A DNA stretch of 7,241 bases from Candidatus Hydrothermarchaeota archaeon. Its GTDB lineage: Archaea; Hydrothermarchaeota; Hydrothermarchaeia; Hydrothermarchaeales; WAQR01. Under the pieces are notes generated by a model. That model was not told the DNA's origin. It saw only the letters and a list, made by a program, of their open reading frames with translations, and searched no databases. The position numbers and the translations under genes are program-made. Shown piece after piece: positions 1 to 5,515 of this stretch. Position 1 is the first letter of the stretch; every line of letters begins with the position of its first letter. The stretch is taken from positions 1-7,241 of the forward strand of contig WAQR01000280.1 of assembly GCA_015520145.1 (NCBI GenBank). The letters are read 5' to 3'.

Positions 1-244
1 CGTCAGGCTTTATATTGAATATCAGATTACTTAACTGTCCTGCCGCGGTCAAATCCCCGTAATGGAGGAAGAGCCTGGCATTTGGATCGTGTGGGTCGAC
101 GTAGATATGGTCTATCCTGCCGGTATTGAAGCTGCTCGACCGCCTTATTAGACCATGCACCTCGTATCCTTTGCTGAGTAAAAGTTCTGCAAGGTAAGAA
201 CCGTCCTGTCCGGTTATGCCTGTGATCAATGCTTTTTTTGACAT
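1..244 (-). CDS. gmd: GDP-mannose 4,6-dehydratase, N-terminal 81 residues (runs off left edge)
   Basis: This is the start of a short-chain dehydrogenase-type sugar-nucleotide enzyme that converts GDP-D-mannose to GDP-4-keto-6-deoxy-D-mannose in the cytoplasm, using bound NADP. The visible part begins MSKKALITGITGQDGSYLAE. It contains the Rossmann glycine motif GITGQDG at residues 9-15, the family signature GLIRRSSSFNTGRIDHIY at 31-48, and HYGDLT at 61-66, where the nucleotide-binding fold continues. These segments are diagnostic of Gmd rather than of generic epimerases. About three quarters of the protein, including the catalytic YxxxK, lies outside the window. I chose the ATG at 242-244 because family members usually start just before KKALITG. 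An in-frame ATG at 254-256 would add MVVR and has its own ribosome binding site in the duplicated repeat. The gene is last of the visible leftward run, 27 bp after the GT2 stop, so it is probably cotranscribed. It implies a 6-deoxyhexose in the product glycan. Confidence 0.93.
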   Translation of the reverse strand, partial: MSKKALITGITGQDGSYLAELLLSKGYEVHGLIRRSSSFNTGRIDHIYVDPHDPNARLFLHYGDLTAAGQLSNLIFNIKPD

Positions 245-246
245 TC

Positions 247-276
247 TAACCACCATTTAATTAACCACCATTTAAT
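247..276 (-). repeat. Perfect 15-bp tandem duplication at GT2/gmd junction
   Basis: Two identical copies of a 15-bp unit occupy 247-261 and 262-276 (plus-strand unit taaccaccatttaat). Read on the minus strand, each copy carries TAA ATG GTG GTT in one frame, and GGTGG can act as an archaeal-type ribosome binding site. The first TAA (272-274) is the GT2 stop. The second (257-259) ends a four-codon ORF, MVVN. The second copy's ATG (254-256) is in frame with gmd. GGTGG at 264-268 lies 7 nt before that ATG, and GGTGG at 249-253 lies 4 nt before the ATG at 242-244. The duplication therefore supplies two equivalent initiation sites for gmd. The sequence is seen directly; the effect on translation is inferred. 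Confidence 0.9.
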
Positions 277-1060
277 CTTTGTGCGCAGATATCCAGATCT
301 TTCTAAAAACCCTGGTTAGAGCCGGGCATGAATATATAAAGAGATACTTTATATAATTTAGATGGAGAACCACGTCTTTCCCGTAACCATACTTTTTCCC
401 CAGTTCATAACTCTCTTTTTTCATTTTTAACATATATCTGCCGGTCTTTGCATCATCATGTTTCCTGAAATTGGAGATAGGCACATCTATCTTTTTTACT
501 TTTCCGTGCATCCCGATTTTTATAAATAAATCCTGATCCATTACAAAATGCAGTTTTTTATCCAGGTATCCCACCCTGTCAAATATCCTACGCCTGAAAA
601 AAGCGCTGGGTTGCGGGATATAGCTGTTGCATCCTGTTATCAGCCTTTTTAAATTGAATGGTGGGCTGTCATATTTATATATTACCCGGCCGTTCTCGTC
701 TATTTTATTGCAGTCACCATAAAGCATATCAAGCTCATGGTCATTTTCAAATTCTCTGACAACTCTGCGTATAACATTTGGTACATAGGTATCATCCGAG
801 TTGAGCCATCCAATTATCTCGCCACCAGACATTTTAAATCCTTTATTTAAAGCATCTGACTGCCCTTCATCGGGTTCGGAAATCCATTTAAGATGAGGAT
901 ATCTATTCAAAACGTCACGTGTCCCGTCAGTAGAACCGCCGTCAACGATAATATGTTCAATATCTGGATAGTCCTGGTTCATCACACTTTTAATTGTCTC
1001 CTCTATGTACCTCCCCTGGTTATATGATGGTGTTATAATAGAAACTTTAAGTCTGGTCAT
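272..1060 (-). CDS. GT2-family glycosyltransferase
   Basis: This 262-residue protein is an inverting GT-A-fold glycosyltransferase that moves a sugar from a nucleotide donor to a lipid-linked or protein-linked acceptor at the cytoplasmic side of the membrane. The N-terminus SIITPSYNQGRYIEETI (residues 7-23) is the classic GT2 opening. IVDGGSTDGT (38-47) holds the nucleotide-binding aspartate, and NSDD (87-90) is the metal-binding DXD-type motif. QPSAFFRR (150-157) followed by MDQDLFIKI (174-182) corresponds to the acceptor-side region with the usual catalytic acid. The length is normal for a single-domain GT2 and no clear transmembrane segment is present, although the tail around 231-258 is hydrophobic and basic and could lie on the membrane. 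The start at 1058-1060 is well fixed because an in-frame TAA stands at 1064-1066. The sugar specificity cannot be read from sequence. It sits 58 bp after the methyltransferase stop and 27 bp before gmd. Confidence 0.92.
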   Translation of the reverse strand: MTRLKVSIITPSYNQGRYIEETIKSVMNQDYPDIEHIIVDGGSTDGTRDVLNRYPHLKWISEPDEGQSDALNKGFKMSGGEIIGWLNSDDTYVPNVIRRVVREFENDHELDMLYGDCNKIDENGRVIYKYDSPPFNLKRLITGCNSYIPQPSAFFRRRIFDRVGYLDKKLHFVMDQDLFIKIGMHGKVKKIDVPISNFRKHDDAKTGRYMLKMKKESYELGKKYGYGKDVVLHLNYIKYLFIYSCPALTRVFRKIWISAHKD

Positions 1061-1070
1061 CTTTTATCAT

Positions 1071-1105
1071 CATCTTTTCTTTATTATCATCTCTTTTCTT
1101 TATCC
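1071..1105 (-). repeat. Imperfect ~17-bp tandem repeat in the GT2 leader
   Basis: On the plus strand, 1071-1087 (catcttttctttattat) and 1088-1105 (catctcttttctttatcc) are near copies differing by one inserted base and two changes at the end. A partial third unit continues into the GT2 start codon (1058-1070). On the minus strand this is a purine-rich leader (AAAGAAAAGATGAT type) just upstream of the GT2 ATG, without a standard ribosome binding site; GATGAT repeats are the only purine-rich candidate. It fills most of the 58-bp gap between the methyltransferase and GT2. Confidence 0.65.
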
Positions 1106-1118
1106 TCTCTATAATCCT

Positions 1119-1727
1119 TCAAACCTTTTTTGCTAACATAATTACACTATCTTGAAAGGTTGCCGGGAGCATCCAGCGCGGTATCAAGGTCTTACCTTTA
1201 AATGAGAGCCCGTCTCCAGCTCTTTTTATTACTCTAAATCGTTCATTCCAGAGTAATTGCTCTAACTCACAGAAACTGTAATCCCGGATATGCCCCGGCC
1301 TGTTATCTGAATAAAAGGTATCGCCCCTCGCTGCATGAGAAGGAATTTTACCAAATAAAAACGCAGCCCTATATTTTAATGACACAATATTCGGCACACT
1401 GATTATCAGATGCCCGCCATCTCCAAGTACACGTCGGATCTCTTTTAGAAATTTCGTTGAGTGGTAGATATGCTCCAGTATCTCACCCGCAACCACTATA
1501 TCCACACTCTCATCTTTAAACGGGAAATTTTTAGTAAGGTCTGCAACGATCCCGGGTCGGTTTTGGGGGAGGATGTCCACTGTTATTATTTTCCTGGCCC
1601 TGATACCTGTGGTAATTGGATTACCGCTTGCCCCGATATCAATTATTACACTATCTTCAGGAGAGAGAGAATCTATCATCTCTCTCATTATCTCATATCT
1701 TACCTTTCCGAATTTTTCAAGTACCAT
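1119..1727 (-). CDS. Class I SAM-dependent methyltransferase
   Basis: This 202-residue protein has the Rossmann-like methyltransferase fold of the Methyltransf_11 type. Motif I, VIIDIGASGNP (residues 27-37), binds SAM. The acidic D51 at the end of strand 2 (ITVDI) should contact the ribose hydroxyls. PFKDESVDIVVAGEILEHI (69-87) is the strand-4 region with the EILEH signature common in glycan and small-molecule methyltransferases. EIRRVLGDGGHLIISVPN (96-113) is the post-IV region. The C-terminal part is complete, so the protein is not truncated. A GGGGAGG at 1740-1746 precedes the ATG at 1725-1727, but the spacing of 12 nt is long. The next in-frame codons upstream are CAG and then a TAA at 1731-1733, so no upstream start is possible. 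Its place among glycosyltransferases suggests O-methylation of a sugar, but the acceptor is unknown. The gap to the upstream GT4 gene is 77 bp. Confidence 0.87.
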   Translation of the reverse strand: MVLEKFGKVRYEIMREMIDSLSPEDSVIIDIGASGNPITTGIRARKIITVDILPQNRPGIVADLTKNFPFKDESVDIVVAGEILEHIYHSTKFLKEIRRVLGDGGHLIISVPNIVSLKYRAAFLFGKIPSHAARGDTFYSDNRPGHIRDYSFCELEQLLWNERFRVIKRAGDGLSFKGKTLIPRWMLPATFQDSVIMLAKKV

Positions 1728-1730
1728 CTG

Positions 1731-1808
1731 TTATCCAGGCCTCCCCATTTCATTTTTTGTATTAAGATTATTAAGATTATTGAAATCCAGGACAATCCAG
1801 GGTATCAT
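1731..1808 (-). CDS. Possible 25-codon small ORF coupled to GT4 stop
   Basis: An ATG at 1806-1808 overlaps the TGA stop of the upstream GT4 gene (ATGA, 1805-1808) and opens a 25-codon frame that ends with TAA at 1731-1733, one codon before the methyltransferase ATG and in the same frame as it. The peptide starts MIPWIVLDFN, contains an NNLNNLN stretch made by a 9-bp tandem repeat, and ends MGRPG. The tight stop/start arrangement at both ends is what one expects of a translationally coupled cistron, but 25 codons is short enough to arise by chance. I know of no homologue. It may instead be a degraded N-terminal extension of the methyltransferase or simply leader sequence. Confidence 0.2.
   Translation of the reverse strand: MIPWIVLDFNNLNNLNTKNEMGRPG
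1761..1778 (-). repeat. 9-bp tandem repeat in the methyltransferase leader
   Basis: The plus-strand unit attaagatt occurs twice without a gap at 1761-1769 and 1770-1778, followed by a degenerate third unit. Next to it the octamer aatccagg recurs at 1784-1791 and 1794-1801, and its atccagg core occurs again at 1733-1739. The region lies between the GT4 stop and the methyltransferase start. Confidence 0.7.
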
Positions 1809-2941
1809 CGTAACACGATTTCCAGTTCTTTTACAATATTTTTTTCAAGATCATGTTCCTTTAACATCTTTTCTCTCGCCTTTTTTCCAAGTTCTTCTGC
1901 AACGTTTGGATTTTCAAGTAGATAGAGGACTTTCTCTGCCAGCATCCCGGGATTCCCGGGTTCTACAAGGATACCGCAATTTTCAAGGTAATATTCAACA
2001 CCTCCAACCCTTGTAGCTATGCAGGGTTTGCCCATGGCCATGGCTTCGAGTAGTGAGCGGGGTGAAGGGTCATAGGCAGACGGCTGGACATAAATATCCG
2101 CACCCTTCAATATGGACGGGATATCATCTACAAACCCGAGGAAGTGGACGTTTTCATCCCCTGCTTTCCTGCAGTCCTCTGCGAGTTCTCCATCACCGCA
2201 TATTATAAGAGATACATCGTTGATTTTTCTTTTAACAATTTTAAACGCATTTATGAGGGTTAAAGGGTCTTTCATCGGCACAAGTCGCCCTGTGAAAACA
2301 ATGGTCCTGGTCTTGATCTGTTTGAAAATTTTATGGGCACGGACATTATCCGGGTCAAAGTCCTTGAGTATTATCCCTTTTTTTATTGGCATTATCTTTT
2401 TTCTGTCTTTTATCATCCCCCTTGCTTCTACTGTACCGAGCATGATGTGGTCTACAAAGTTATTAACAAGGAATTTCTCAAGGTGTTTTACTATTACTGC
2501 TACGACAGCATTTTTGCGCAGCCTGGTTTTTACGCCTTTTCCTGTGTCGTGAATATAGGACTTGTGCCAGAGGTAGTTGTAGTCCAGGACGACCCTGCTC
2601 GTTGTCAGCCTGTTTATCATGAATGCCTGGGGGAGGGCTGGACTTCCCACCAGGTGGACAAGCCTTATATTATATTTAAGTGCGTAAAATAAGAGCACAA
2701 GCCAGCCAATACAGATATATATAATCGGGTTGTGGAGCTTTATATGGACGCAGTTCTCAGGTAAGAGATGTGAGCAGTCATGTTTATCGTCTGAGAATAC
2801 AAACACCCTGCCAGACCGTTTTGAATATTCTGAATATTTTTTTATAATCAAAAATTCCGATACCCTGTCCAGGTCCCCGCCTACTTTCCGTTCAATCTCT
2901 TCGATTGACCCGTGGATGGTGAAGACAATCGCCGCGTTCAT
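1805..2941 (-). CDS. GT4-family glycosyltransferase (GT-B fold), first gene of left operon
   Basis: With the ATG at 2939-2941 this is a 378-residue retaining GT-B glycosyltransferase. A TTG at 2948-2950 would add three residues, but the ATG is preferred. The C-terminal donor domain is typical: IVFTGRLVPMKDP at about residues 214-226, IICGDGELAEDC at 246-257, ADIYVQPSA at 281-289, and LLEAMAMGKPCIATRVGG at 297-314. In the EX7E donor-site motif the first acidic residue is Asp (YDPSPRSLLE, D291 and E299) rather than the usual Glu. The N-terminal domain lacks the common glycine-rich GGAE loop and has a hydrophobic stretch near 73-91 (IIYICIGWLVLLFYA) that could sit on the membrane. Length is normal for GT4. 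It shares a divergent spacer with the rightward GT4 gene and its stop overlaps a possible small ORF by ATGA. Sugar and linkage are unknown. Confidence 0.9.
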   Translation of the reverse strand: MNAAIVFTIHGSIEEIERKVGGDLDRVSEFLIIKKYSEYSKRSGRVFVFSDDKHDCSHLLPENCVHIKLHNPIIYICIGWLVLLFYALKYNIRLVHLVGSPALPQAFMINRLTTSRVVLDYNYLWHKSYIHDTGKGVKTRLRKNAVVAVIVKHLEKFLVNNFVDHIMLGTVEARGMIKDRKKIMPIKKGIILKDFDPDNVRAHKIFKQIKTRTIVFTGRLVPMKDPLTLINAFKIVKRKINDVSLIICGDGELAEDCRKAGDENVHFLGFVDDIPSILKGADIYVQPSAYDPSPRSLLEAMAMGKPCIATRVGGVEYYLENCGILVEPGNPGMLAEKVLYLLENPNVAEELGKKAREKMLKEHDLEKNIVKELEIVLR

Positions 2942-2951
2942 GGATTTCAAC

Positions 2952-2984
2952 TAATCCTATATAAGTTAACTAATTTAAGGATTA
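2952..2984. promoter_or_regulatory. Divergent promoter region with nested inverted repeats
   Basis: The 53-bp spacer between the two GT4 genes contains TAATCCT at 2952-2958 and its complement AGGATTA at 2978-2984, centred on 2968. Inside them is the perfect 8-bp palindrome AGTTAACT at 2964-2971, with almost the same centre. A TATA-like box TATATAA (2958-2964) lies about 34 nt upstream of the rightward ATG. On the minus strand TTAAATTA (2971-2978) lies at a matching distance from the leftward ATG at 2941. If the host is archaeal, both transcripts would start only about 8 nt before the start codon, which fits the absence of a good ribosome binding site. The symmetry is seen; promoter and operator roles are inferred. 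Confidence 0.4.
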
Positions 2985-2994
2985 TAGTGTTTTT

Positions 2995-4056
2995 ATGAAA
3001 ATTGCATTTTTGATTTCCCATTTCCCTCCTGAATATATCGGTGGAGCTGAGGTACAGACCTCACGGCTTGCAGAAAAGCTTTCGGAGAGGGGTCATAAGG
3101 TGCTGGTATTGACCAGGAAGTGGACTCCATCCCTGCCCTGCGAGGAGAACAGGAATGGAGTTACTGTACGGAGATTCAGGGTTTCAGGATTTCCTGGTAT
3201 CAGATTTTTCTCTCATATAATCTGTTCGCTGGATAAGATAAGGAAGGTCAGGGCTGATATAGATATACTTCAGTGCATGATGCTCACGCCAAATGGTTTA
3301 GTCGGCGTGATTGCCAGGAAACTGTGGGGCATTAAGACGGTAGCCTGGGTTCGTGGTGGGGACTGGTATTTTGCTAAAGAAAGACCTTTCAGCAGGAGGA
3401 TTATCTGGTTTGTGTTAAAACATTCAGATTTGATATTAGTCCAGACCCCGCGTATCAAAGAAGAGATACTGGCGTGGTGTCCGGGGATAAGGGTTGAAGT
3501 TGTGCCAAATGGGGTAGATATCCCTTCTGAAAATGCCTGTGGGGATAAGGTCATTTTTGTAGGAAGCCTTTCCTGGCGCAAGGGTGTCGAGTATTTAATC
3601 GAGGCTATGAGAGGGGTTGAGGGGTCGTTGATTATTGTGGGCGATGGCGAAAAAAAGGCTGATCTGGTTAAATTAAGTGAAGGTATGGACAACATCGAGT
3701 TTGCTGGCAGGGTGCATCCTGACAGGGTCAGAGAACATCTCAAAGAGGGCAGGATATTTGTGCTGCCGTCAATAGCCGGCGAGGGACAGCCTAATGCAAT
3801 CCTGGAAGCTATGGCCATGGGTATGCCGATCGTGGCCACGAAACTTGCAGGGATTCCAGATACAGTAGAGCACGGAAAGACCGGGTTCCTGGTCGAGCCA
3901 GGAGATCCTGAGGGTCTGGGTAGATATATCAACAGGCTGCTAAAAGATGAAGAACTCTGGAGAAAGATGAGCGAGAATTGTAAAGAAGAAGTAGAGAATT
4001 ATTCCTGGGAACGTGTGACTGCCAGGCTTGAGGAGGCTTATTTTTCTATAATTTAG
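2995..4056 (+). CDS. GT4-family glycosyltransferase (GT-B fold), lone rightward gene
   Basis: This 353-residue protein is a canonical retaining GT4 enzyme. The N-terminal acceptor domain opens MKIAFLISHFPPEYIGGAEV with the glycine loop GGAE at 17-20. PNGVD (171-175) marks the interdomain linker. The donor domain has VIFVGSLSWRKGVEYLIEA (186-204), LIIVGDGEKKADL (212-224), IFVLPSIAGEGQPNAILEA (254-272) with an intact EX7E pair (E263 and E271), and FLVEPGDP (298-305). No membrane segment is evident. It is the only confident plus-strand gene and has its own spacer promoter, so it may be expressed separately from the flanking leftward genes. Its stop lies 7 bp from the stop of the convergent DUF362 gene; the T-rich stretch around 4039-4060 is a possible archaeal-type terminator, with no hairpin. 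The gene reads richer in G and C than the CapK/DUF362 pair, which may mean a different origin. Donor and acceptor are not identifiable. Confidence 0.93.
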   Translation: MKIAFLISHFPPEYIGGAEVQTSRLAEKLSERGHKVLVLTRKWTPSLPCEENRNGVTVRRFRVSGFPGIRFFSHIICSLDKIRKVRADIDILQCMMLTPNGLVGVIARKLWGIKTVAWVRGGDWYFAKERPFSRRIIWFVLKHSDLILVQTPRIKEEILAWCPGIRVEVVPNGVDIPSENACGDKVIFVGSLSWRKGVEYLIEAMRGVEGSLIIVGDGEKKADLVKLSEGMDNIEFAGRVHPDRVREHLKEGRIFVLPSIAGEGQPNAILEAMAMGMPIVATKLAGIPDTVEHGKTGFLVEPGDPEGLGRYINRLLKDEELWRKMSENCKEEVENYSWERVTARLEEAYFSII

Positions 4057-4063
4057 ATTTCCC

Positions 4064-5515
4064 TCATTTCTCGATATGATCTTTCCATCCCTGTGAGGCA
4101 CTAAATTTCAAGTCAACTTTGTTCTCGGTATTATATATGATCTTTATATCATTAAAGCCAAAGTCAACCAGATCCCAAAATTGATTCTTAAATCCTTCCC
4201 GTACCGATGGGATCTTTCTCCAATCGAAACCCATGATTTCCGCTGCTGTGTAATCTATTGCTACGGGGTTAAATCCTCCTATTATAACGCCTGCTTTTTT
4301 GGGAGTATGATTCATCGGACCTTCTTTTTCTCCAGCAAGGATGCCATCCACTATACAGAAATATTTTCTTTGAATTTCATTTTGCATTGACCCATTTTTA
4401 TCTGAGTAGAGTATAATTTTGTTTAAGTCCTTGATGCACCTCCATAGTGTGTCATTGCCATGCCATGACCCTTCGGTAAAATGCGTGAGGACATACGGTT
4501 TTGCTCTATTTGCGCTGTCAGGGTCAGCTATTCTTCTAAGTTTATAGTATGCGGTCAATACTCTCTCTCCTGAAGGGACTCTTTCCATAAATTCACGGAG
4601 GCGCATTTTAAGTCCGGTCTTCAGGTGGAATTTAGGGTACTCATCACCACCTGTTCCAGGGCTCCCCCGCCTGTGATGAGCAATCCAGCTCTTGTCCCCA
4701 TTTATTCCTATCATGTTTTTCATAGCAACAGAAATACCTGCTTTATGGTGTGTCTTTAGTTTTGGGACGTTAATGAAAACATCCGCGTCAAGTATTGTTT
4801 TCGTAATACAGTATTCATTCCTATCGGGATTGTGATGTTGAGATACTGTACCGCTACCGTAGTCGGTTATCTCTAATTTTGTGTAATATTTTATTATCGG
4901 CATCAATTCGCTCTTCTCTTTTAGATCAACAGAAACATAACCCAGAGGGTCCCTGTCCCGGATTTTCCTTTTTACGATTACCCCGTATTCGTTCACATGT
5001 GATATCTCTCTCCTTAAGTCGAGCAGATCTATTTTAATCCCCTTTCGTTCATAATATTCAACAAGGTCTTTTAGCCCTGACTTACTGATTATCTGTGACC
5101 ATATCGCTTTTTGCAGAGGAACATCGCATATCGTTATTTTACAGTCTTTTTGCGTGGCTAATAGTACATAGTCTATTATAGGCCGTATTATGGATGCATG
5201 TGTTATCATGCTTAAAACACCGATATCACCCTGTGGATGCTCGTGTCTGACAAGATTTGGTTTTATTACTATTTTGTCTCCTTTTTTTATAAATTCAGAG
5301 AAGGGATTCCATTTTTTAGTTCCTATATTCTTGTGGTCTAATTTTAGTCCTATGAGGGTCGCCCTGACATTTTCATATACTCCATTTTCCCTGCTTTGGC
5401 TGTTTATGATATCTCCTGATTCAAACTCAGGATATACCTTGCCCGGATCAAACGGGGCTTCAGGATAACTAAAAACATCGGTTTTGTGAACATAGACCAG
5501 ATTTTGTTCGATCAT
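4064..5515 (-). CDS. DUF362-domain protein without ferredoxin cluster
   Basis: This 483-residue protein belongs to the DUF362 family (Pfam PF04015), whose biochemical role is not established. Family blocks are GDKIVIKPNLV (residues 79-89), ITHASIIRPIIDYV (104-117), DADVFINVPKLKTHHKAG (243-260) followed by MKNMIG (265-270), CIVDGILAGEKEGP (387-400), and GVIIGGFNPVAIDYTAAEIMG (409-429; quoted here in two parts, GVIIGGFNPVAID and YTAAEIMGFD). Many DUF362 proteins carry a C-terminal 2x[4Fe-4S] ferredoxin domain. This one has only scattered cysteines (125, 130, 236, 360, 387) and no CxxCxxC. An insertion-like section at about 280-360, rich in charged residues, separates the two conserved halves. 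No signal peptide is seen, so it is probably cytoplasmic. The ATG directly abuts the CapK-like stop (TAG-ATG) and uses a GAGGTCA site inside that gene, which argues for coupled translation and a shared function. That function is unknown; a redox or ligand-binding step on the glycan precursor is only a guess. Confidence 0.88.
   Translation of the reverse strand: MIEQNLVYVHKTDVFSYPEAPFDPGKVYPEFESGDIINSQSRENGVYENVRATLIGLKLDHKNIGTKKWNPFSEFIKKGDKIVIKPNLVRHEHPQGDIGVLSMITHASIIRPIIDYVLLATQKDCKITICDVPLQKAIWSQIISKSGLKDLVEYYERKGIKIDLLDLRREISHVNEYGVIVKRKIRDRDPLGYVSVDLKEKSELMPIIKYYTKLEITDYGSGTVSQHHNPDRNEYCITKTILDADVFINVPKLKTHHKAGISVAMKNMIGINGDKSWIAHHRRGSPGTGGDEYPKFHLKTGLKMRLREFMERVPSGERVLTAYYKLRRIADPDSANRAKPYVLTHFTEGSWHGNDTLWRCIKDLNKIILYSDKNGSMQNEIQRKYFCIVDGILAGEKEGPMNHTPKKAGVIIGGFNPVAIDYTAAEIMGFDWRKIPSVREGFKNQFWDLVDFGFNDIKIIYNTENKVDLKFSASQGWKDHIEK

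Noticed and set aside
1461..2016. Two overlapping plus-strand open frames of about 150 codons
   Set aside because: They lie opposite the methyltransferase and GT4 genes, run across the intergenic gap, and have low-complexity Ser/Phe/Ile-rich translations with no motif.
2112..2692. Plus-strand open frames of 146 and 119 codons
   Set aside because: Both are antisense to the leftward GT4 gene, whose motifs are clear, and neither has a plausible start region.
2948..2950. TTG as start of the leftward GT4 gene
   Set aside because: The ATG three codons downstream fits the usual GT4 N-terminus and the inferred promoter spacing. AGGA sits 4-5 nt before the TTG, so it is not fully excluded.
3270..3932. 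220-codon minus-strand open frame opposite the rightward GT4 gene
   Set aside because: It is the antisense shadow of a canonical GT4 enzyme; its translation is rich in Ser and Pro and shows no domain.
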